Of a stretch of DNA of 27,437 nucleotides, positions 22,549 to 27,437 are shown piece after piece (within the stretch, counting starts at the first letter, position 1; every line of letters starts with the position of its first letter). Position numbers and translations under genes: made by a program. The notes under the pieces are model-generated. The model had not been told where the DNA came from. It did no database searches and saw nothing but the letters and a program-made list of their open reading frames with translations. This DNA is from Desulfopila_A sp964446655 (GTDB lineage Bacteria; Desulfobacterota; Desulfobulbia; Desulfobulbales; Desulfocapsaceae), in assembly GCA_964446655.1 (NCBI GenBank), contig CAYUPL010000046.1, positions 1 through 27,437 of the forward strand, in the 5' to 3' direction.

Positions 22549-23925
22549 TCACAATTCCATTTTTTCCAGTCGATAACGCAGGGTAGCCCGGGAAAGCCCG
22601 AGCATCCTTGCCGTTCTGGAAACATTTTGATTGCAGCTTGCATAGGCAAAGCAGATGCATTTTGTTTCCAGCTGCTCCAGGCCGACCCGATAGTCGCGAA
22701 TGAGGAGGGAAACGATCTGATCAATGTTCATGGCGGAAAAAGATCGCTCATGAGTCTCATCGAGAACCACATGCCGTCTGGTAATGCGTTCCCCCTTGGA
22801 GAGAATCATAGCCCTCTCCAGCACATTTTTCAGTTCACGAATATTCCCCTTCCAGGGATGATTATAGAGCATCTCCATAACCCTGTCCGACAAGATCGGC
22901 TTCTTCCGCCCGAAAGCTTTACTGAATTTCTCAATAAAATGATGAGACAACAGAGGGATATCATCGCGTCGTTCACGCAAGGGTGGAATACGGATGGGAA
23001 AGACGGAAACCCGGTAGTAGAGGTCTTCACGAAGACGTTTTTCGGCAACCATTTTTTCCAGGTCTTTGTTGGTGGCGGTAATAATGCGGACATCCGCCTG
23101 AATGGATTTGTCGCCGCCCAGCCGCTCAAATTCATGGGACTCCAGAACCCGGAGAAACTTGGCCTGCACGTCAGTCTGCATATCACCTATCTCATCAAGA
23201 AAAAGGGTGCCGCCCGAGGCCAGTTCAAACTTGCCTTTTTTGCGCTGATGGGCTCCGGTAAAGGCGCCCCGCTCATAACCAAACAGCTCCGCCTCGAGGA
23301 GCGCCGAGGGGATAGCAGCACAGTTCACCGGCAAAAAAGGACCCTTGGAACGGGGACTGTTGATGTGGGTCGCCCTACTGAGCAGTTCCTTGCCGGTACC
23401 GCTTTCTCCTGTTATCAGCACCGTCGTATCGGTCTTGGATACCTCGCCGGCCATACGCAGGATTTCACACATCTCCGGGGAATTACCTACGATATTGTTG
23501 AAGTTGTACTTTCCCTCGATCTCCTGCCGCAGATACTGGACTTCGCTGGTCAGCTTGCTGATTTGCAACGCCTTTTTAACGCAGGAGCGCAACCTGTCTT
23601 CTTTAAATGGTTTAGTGACATAGTCGAAGGCGCCCTGACGTATGGCGGTGACTGCGTTGTCAATCGAGCCGAAGGCGGTAATGATGATGACCGGAACCGC
23701 GGATCTGCTTTCCTTGATATGATGCAGGACTTCCATACCGCTTTTTTTGGGCAGCTTCAGGTCCGTTATAACCAGATGAATGGTTTCATTTTCGAAAATG
23801 TCGATGGCCTCTGCTCCATCGGCCGCCTCAAAAATTTTGATTTCCATATCACTGAGAAGCATGATGATGACTTCACGCATCCTGGTTTCGTCTTCGATGA
23901 TCAACACATTAGTCAACACTGACAT
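22549..23925 (-). CDS. NtrC-family response regulator (receiver + AAA+ + Fis HTH)
   Basis: A 458-residue sigma-54 activator. The receiver (about 1-120) has the acidic pair in IIEDE, the phospho-accepting aspartate in LVITDLKLP and the conserved lysine in VTKPF. The AAA+ core (about 140-375) has GESGTGKE, GAFTGA and GGTLFLDEIGD, and a Fis-type helix-turn-helix (VSRTARMLGLSRATLRYRLE) ends the chain. AAGGAG lies only one base before ATG 23925, too close for normal use; GTG two codons on, at 23919, has the ideal 7-base spacing and may be the real start. The reading frame is open further upstream to 24042, but that part lies inside the kinase gene. It overlaps the preceding histidine kinase and is almost certainly its partner. 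The sigma-54 promoter in front of the lipoprotein gene is a likely target. Confidence 0.9.
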   Translation of the reverse strand: MSVLTNVLIIEDETRMREVIIMLLSDMEIKIFEAADGAEAIDIFENETIHLVITDLKLPKKSGMEVLHHIKESRSAVPVIIITAFGSIDNAVTAIRQGAFDYVTKPFKEDRLRSCVKKALQISKLTSEVQYLRQEIEGKYNFNNIVGNSPEMCEILRMAGEVSKTDTTVLITGESGTGKELLSRATHINSPRSKGPFLPVNCAAIPSALLEAELFGYERGAFTGAHQRKKGKFELASGGTLFLDEIGDMQTDVQAKFLRVLESHEFERLGGDKSIQADVRIITATNKDLEKMVAEKRLREDLYYRVSVFPIRIPPLRERRDDIPLLSHHFIEKFSKAFGRKKPILSDRVMEMLYNHPWKGNIRELKNVLERAMILSKGERITRRHVVLDETHERSFSAMNIDQIVSLLIRDYRVGLEQLETKCICFAYASCNQNVSRTARMLGLSRATLRYRLEKMEL

Positions 23926-25795
23926 TCTCCTTAGGTATGCAGGGAAAAAGCAGGTGAAAGACGGTTCCCTCTCCTTCTCTGCTGTCCACCTTGATATGAC
24001 CGCGGTGCAGTTTGACGATCTGGGCGACGATGGAAAGACCAAGGCCGATACCGTCGTCCCGAAAGCTCACAAAAGGATCCATGACCTTCTCGATCTTGTC
24101 TGCGGGAATACCGCAGCCTTCATCCTCAATGGAAATAACCAGCCATTGACGAGGAGCGGCAAAGGGATTCTCCAGAGACATTCCCGGATCAACCCCCTGC
24201 AGCTGCCCCGGAAACTTCTCCATTTTCACCCGAATGGTGATTACACCGCCTTCGGGCATGGCCTGCATACCGTTGAGGCAGATATTCCAGAACACCTGGC
24301 GAATCTGATACGGGTCCGCCTCAACCGGCAAAATATCCTCCTGATAGTCACGCACAAATTGATAGCCTTCCTCGAAATAGCGTTCTTCCGTTGCGGACAG
24401 GGTTTCTTCGAGAAGGCGTATCATATCGATCGCGGCAAAAGAGGGCGGCGCCGGACGAGCAAAGGAAAGAAAAGCCGTCAGGGTGTCGTTAAGCCGTTCG
24501 ACCTCGTCTATGATAAACTTGGCGGCACGCTCCCGCATCTCCCAGGGACGCTGCCTGTCAATCACCACCTGGGCAGACCCCAGTATCACTCCCAGAGGAT
24601 TTTTAATCTCATGGGCGATACCGGCCGTCATCTCGCCAACGGCTGCCAGTTTCTCTTTTTCGGCAAGCTCAACATAGGTTCCTTTTAACTCAGCCAGGCT
24701 TCGGCGCAGAGAAGAGGCCATACTGTTGAACGAGCCGGCCAGGTCACTGGCAATATCGGGGTCGGTTATCTCGACCTTGTACTCCAGATCACCACTGCTG
24801 ATTCTGTCGATACCGCGCTGCAGGGTATGCAGCGGCCGGATTACCGTCCTGGTGAGCAGATAACTGAGCAGACTGGAAAGCAGAATACCGACGACCACCA
24901 GCAAAAAAGTTGTTTTTTTGATAAACCGGATGGTTTCGTTATATTCAGAAAACGGCAGAGTAACCCCGACGGTCCATTCGTTGCCGGGATAGTCGGCATA
25001 GGCGGTAAAATAGTCTTTGTTATCAAAGGTTGTCAGACCATAACTCTGTCGTTTTTTTTCCAGGTTTTCGCGGCAATGGCGTAGCAGCTCCAGATGGCTC
25101 TCATTCCAGGGAAGCTGGACGATACCGGGATAGGCGATAACATGACCTTGTTTTTTCTCAAAAATATAGGCAAATCCTTCTTTCCCTATCTCAATACCGT
25201 CGAGAAAGCGGGAAAAGGCCGATAAATCAATATCAATGCCACAAACCCCCAGGAGCTGACGATTCTCATCAAAAATGGGCACTGAGACGGTAATTCCCGG
25301 TTTCCGGGTCGAGGCAAACAGATAGACATCGGTCCAATGGAGGTCCTCGGTTTGCACGGCTCCTCTGTACCATGGGCGAATACGCGGGTCAAAGACCTTA
25401 TGGACCTCGGGAATCTGAGGCGGCACCATAAAAAAACCGCCATGGATATCACCGTAGTAGATATTGACAAACTCAGGATGATCTTTCTGAAACAGGCTGA
25501 AATAGTGCAGCAACTCCTTTTCATTGGCCCCATCCACCAGATTATTTTCAAGCAACGATTTTATCAGACGCACGTTGTAGCTATGCTGCGCCAGAAACGA
25601 ACTGATCCGTTTACTGATCTGCGCCGCCGTGCCGACGGTGTAGTGCTGCATCTGGTTTTCCACCACTTTATAGGCCTGGAGAAAACCGATATAACCGGTG
25701 CCCGGAATAAAAATAAAAATAACCAGTGACAATACCAGGAAAACACGTATATGAAAGGAATGGATGGAGCGCTGCAAAAGGCTGCCGAGCTTCAT
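23909..25795 (-). CDS. Membrane histidine kinase (Cache, HAMP, HisKA, HATPase)
   Basis: A 628-residue sensor kinase. The first membrane helix (about 16-38, IRVFLVLSLVIFIFIPGTGY) and the second (about 280-302, TTFLLVVVGILLSSLLSYLL) frame a periplasmic double-Cache domain (about 45-275) of the kind that binds small organic ligands. HAMP follows (about 303-355), then the dimerisation domain with histidine in GIAHEIKNPLG, and the ATPase domain with N-box NICLNGMQAM and G-boxes DEGCGIP and GIGLGLSIV. ATG 25795 has AAGGAG ten bases upstream; a TTG at 25801, overlapping the stop of the lipoprotein gene, is an alternative. It sits between the lipoprotein and the NtrC-type regulator with near-zero spacing, a single operon. 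The ligand is unknown; the lipoprotein may help to sense it. Confidence 0.92.
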   Translation of the reverse strand: MKLGSLLQRSIHSFHIRVFLVLSLVIFIFIPGTGYIGFLQAYKVVENQMQHYTVGTAAQISKRISSFLAQHSYNVRLIKSLLENNLVDGANEKELLHYFSLFQKDHPEFVNIYYGDIHGGFFMVPPQIPEVHKVFDPRIRPWYRGAVQTEDLHWTDVYLFASTRKPGITVSVPIFDENRQLLGVCGIDIDLSAFSRFLDGIEIGKEGFAYIFEKKQGHVIAYPGIVQLPWNESHLELLRHCRENLEKKRQSYGLTTFDNKDYFTAYADYPGNEWTVGVTLPFSEYNETIRFIKKTTFLLVVVGILLSSLLSYLLTRTVIRPLHTLQRGIDRISSGDLEYKVEITDPDIASDLAGSFNSMASSLRRSLAELKGTYVELAEKEKLAAVGEMTAGIAHEIKNPLGVILGSAQVVIDRQRPWEMRERAAKFIIDEVERLNDTLTAFLSFARPAPPSFAAIDMIRLLEETLSATEERYFEEGYQFVRDYQEDILPVEADPYQIRQVFWNICLNGMQAMPEGGVITIRVKMEKFPGQLQGVDPGMSLENPFAAPRQWLVISIEDEGCGIPADKIEKVMDPFVSFRDDGIGLGLSIVAQIVKLHRGHIKVDSREGEGTVFHLLFPCIPKENVSVD

Positions 25796-25797
25796 TG

Positions 25798-26703
25798 TCA
25801 ACCTTCTCCTTCGCCCGGATGCATCGCATTGATGAGTTGTTGTATATCTCCGAGGAGATGCACATTGGAAAAATCGTTCTCGAGAAACTCCCGGGCCAGC
25901 AGCAGTGCTTCATCGACATGACAGCGCCGCGCCAATATCAGACGCAGACCAAAACCGACGGATACGGTCTCCCGGTAGTTCCGCCACAGCGATAGAAAGG
26001 ATTGCCAGGCCGTCTCATCGTTTTCGGTATAGCGTATTATCTCTACCAGGGCTAATGCCGCCCAGTAATTTGCCGGTGGGCTGTACAGAGTTTTGCCGAT
26101 GTCCTCTTCATCGGGATAGATAATGCTGACCCAGGGCGCCGACGGCAACAGGACAACCTGTTCATTGGGAAAGTCGTGCGCGACCCGTTGAAAATATTCC
26201 AACCCCTTGTGTATGTCCTGGAGCAAGTCACTGTAAATCCAGGCGATATACCAGTAGGCCTTTGCCTGAACATATGGGAACTCGGCGTAGTTCCGTAAAA
26301 CTTCCTTGTAGGCTTTTAAAGCTGTAAATGCGGCATGTTCCGGGGCAAACCGGTAGTCACCGCCAAGCTCGAGATAGGCAAGATCAAGTTCGGCCAGGGC
26401 GCTGTATTGCCTTTTTTCCGGATAGAGCTGTACCAGAGCGCGCAAGGCGGCCTTTTTATCATCTGTTTCGGCAAACCATGACCTGCTGTAATTAAGCTGT
26501 TCTTCCGCACTCAGAAAAACCGGCACACGCCTGCCGCTAATTTCGACGAACCGCTGTTCTGCAACTGTTTCGGAATTCTCGGAAGGAGCCTCACTGCAGG
26601 ATATCAGCAATAGAGCAAGCAACAGTATGACAAGACTGCAACGCAGCAGCCCATTTTGGGTACCAAGGTTCCTGCGATGAGTTTTCAAGACGAGCAGTAG
26701 CAC
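25798..26703 (-). CDS. Helical-repeat (TPR-like) lipoprotein upstream of two-component genes
   Basis: A 301-residue probable outer- or inner-membrane lipoprotein. From GTG 26703 the chain has basic residues, a hydrophobic core (residues 24-35) and a lipobox LLIS-C with lipidated C36. The mature part is rich in aromatic helical pairs resembling TPR or related alpha-solenoid repeats (YPEKRQYSALAELDLAYLEL, FPYVQAKAYWYIAWIYSDLL, ANYWAALALVEIIRYTEND). I do not recognise a named family. The frame is open back to 26826, but that upstream part would place the signal 77 residues inside the protein. The GTG is preferred because GGAG sits eight bases ahead of it. Its stop touches the kinase start, so it is the first gene of a three-gene signalling operon and may act as a periplasmic accessory to the Cache sensor. 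Confidence 0.75.
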   Translation of the reverse strand: MLLLVLKTHRRNLGTQNGLLRCSLVILLLALLLISCSEAPSENSETVAEQRFVEISGRRVPVFLSAEEQLNYSRSWFAETDDKKAALRALVQLYPEKRQYSALAELDLAYLELGGDYRFAPEHAAFTALKAYKEVLRNYAEFPYVQAKAYWYIAWIYSDLLQDIHKGLEYFQRVAHDFPNEQVVLLPSAPWVSIIYPDEEDIGKTLYSPPANYWAALALVEIIRYTENDETAWQSFLSLWRNYRETVSVGFGLRLILARRCHVDEALLLAREFLENDFSNVHLLGDIQQLINAMHPGEGEG

Positions 26704-26809
26704 CTGTAGATCTCCTCTGCCGGGATACGTTTTTCTGCAGTGCCTGTCACGACCACCACCTGTCCAGCAAACATATGATTTCTGAACTGCCTCTTCTCGG
26801 ATAACTCCT

Positions 26810-26825
26810 AGCAATTCATACGCCA
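26810..26825 (-). promoter_or_regulatory. Sigma-54 promoter candidate for the lipoprotein-kinase-regulator operon
   Basis: Read on the - strand, TGGCGTATGAATTGCT keeps GG and GC at the required 10-base separation and a perfect TTGCT -12 element. The -24 element departs from TGGCAC at two bases. Transcription would start near 26799, about 95 bases before the GTG start. An operon that includes its own NtrC-type activator makes this plausible. Confidence 0.5.
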
Positions 26826-27270
26826 TGTCCGTGCAAAAGAATTTCCCTGTCCTGGAAACAGCGCTTCTTGAAAATCAAGTCCGTTGTTTTCCAGATTTTT
26901 TAAGGCAATACGACTATTAGAAGTGAAAAACAGCTGCCAGAAAACTGCAGCTTCGCTGGTGCAGATCCGGCTATCGAAACTTTGCCCTTCTCTCTCTGCT
27001 GGAGCAGCATAGCTGAATTTGACGATATGATCAATTTTTTCTTTACCATTTTTAAATAAAAGCAACTACGCTGCGTACTCGAGGATGCAGACCTTGATGC
27101 TTTGAGGAAATAATCAAACATACCATAATTGCACACAATAGCCTGACACCAAGATAGCACAGCGGTTATACCTGCATCCCTTGGGTTCGGGCCGCGCCGG
27201 GTTAGCAACAGACACCTGCTCACCATGGGACGAAAAAAATTGAGATACAGAGTGTCTTTAGCACCCTGTT
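26826..27270. other. Non-coding stretch between opposed sigma-54 promoters
   Basis: No recognisable protein, tRNA or rRNA was found. Several short frames exist on the - strand (the longest 108 codons) but show no family features, no ribosome binding site and unnatural composition. A dyad at 26932-26951 (AGCTG, CAG, AAAA, CTG, CAGCT with one base of asymmetry) lies about 110 bases behind the - strand sigma-54 promoter, a fitting distance for an activator site. Confidence 0.4.
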
Positions 27271-27286
27271 TGGCACAAAGATTGCT
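27271..27286 (+). promoter_or_regulatory. Near-consensus sigma-54 promoter facing right
   Basis: TGGCACAAAGATTGCT is a full match to TGGCAC-N5-TTGCW, preceded by T. Transcription would begin near 27297 and read out of the window. A leader hairpin (27302-27309 with 27320-27327, GCTGTAAT and ATTACGGC) follows. It is the best sigma-54 promoter in the window. Confidence 0.8.
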
Positions 27287-27352
27287 TATATTGGTGGGTA
27301 AGCTGTAATCGCTGTTAATATTACGGCATGACTGCAGGAGGGAGAAGCTGCC

Positions 27353-27427
27353 ATGTCATACCGGGCTCCGCCTTTTTCTCGCTCCGGCACCAACACCACT
27401 CGCAACGGTTTCGTCTCTCAGGCGTGA
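27353..27427 (+). CDS. Possible 24-residue peptide behind the sigma-54 promoter
   Basis: ATG 27353 has a strong AGGAGGGAG ribosome binding site ending eight bases upstream, and lies about 56 bases after the predicted sigma-54 transcription start. The ORF encodes a short basic, serine- and threonine-containing peptide (begins MSYRAPPFSRSG) and stops at 27425-27427, ten bases before the window ends. I recognise no family. It could be a leader peptide, the start of a frameshifted or mis-sequenced gene, or chance. A second overlapping frame from ATG 27328 stops at 27432 and has no such ribosome binding site. Confidence 0.3.
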   Translation: MSYRAPPFSRSGTNTTRNGFVSQA

Positions 27428-27437
27428 CCTGAAATCT

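Noticed and set aside
22495..23922. Long + strand open frame of 475 codons
   Set aside because: It is antisense to the NtrC-type regulator, whose - strand frame has all family motifs; the + frame has none.
27181..27205. T-loop-like GGTTCG, possible tRNA
   Set aside because: No cloverleaf arms or acceptor stem could be paired around it.
26900..27226. 108-codon - strand ORF
   Set aside because: There is no ribosome binding site, no recognisable domain, and an overlapping frame of similar quality.
1..27437. CRISPR array, insertion sequence or prophage
   Set aside because: No regularly spaced repeats, transposase, integrase or phage genes were seen in any frame.

Overview
The window reads like a chromosomal contig from a Gram-negative anaerobe, most likely a sulfur-metabolising Desulfobacterota (Desulfobulbales-like). 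The clues are a Mo-dependent sulfur-type oxidoreductase with periplasmic rhodaneses, a small siroheme/4Fe-4S assimilatory-type sulfite reductase, several sigma-54 activators with cysteine-rich PAS domains, and LPS-type glycosyltransferase genes. This assignment rests on protein style only; no rRNA or tRNA gene was seen. A 100-N scaffold gap (5430-5529) interrupts one operon.

Left part (1-9240, + strand): a remnant of an Lrp/AsnC regulator, then a DUF6165 gene followed by a GT9 heptosyltransferase-type gene. Next comes a PAS/AAA+/Fis sigma-54 activator preceded by a strong dyad, and a good sigma-54 promoter (3602-3617) heading an operon for a Tat-exported molybdopterin oxidoreductase, a 4Fe-4S subunit and an NrfD/PsrC membrane subunit. 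A secreted triple-rhodanese protein and a small secreted haem-less cytochrome-like protein follow. The block looks like a locally controlled respiratory module for polysulfide, thiosulfate, selenite or a similar oxyanion.

Middle part (9358-16390): a phosphonate island. A LysR regulator (- strand) faces away from phnD-phnC-phnE (ABC importer), which is followed by two tandem alkaline-phosphatase-superfamily hydrolases closely resembling phosphonoacetate hydrolase PhnA. Between lysR and phnD lies a decayed piece of a second phnD with in-frame stops. No C-P lyase genes are present. To the right the island abuts a truncated RND adaptor (AcrA-type) remnant.

Right part (16460-27437): a stand-alone small sulfite reductase (+), then a - strand signalling block. 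It holds a four-PAS hybrid histidine kinase, a PAS/GAF LuxR-type regulator, and an operon of TPR-like lipoprotein, Cache/HAMP histidine kinase and NtrC-type response regulator, with a probable sigma-54 promoter in front. The last 600 bases carry no recognisable gene except a near-consensus sigma-54 promoter facing right (27271-27286) with a strong ribosome binding site and a 24-codon ORF.

The two systems most worth following are the sigma-54-controlled Mo-oxidoreductase/rhodanese module and the lysR-phnDCE-twin hydrolase phosphonate cassette.
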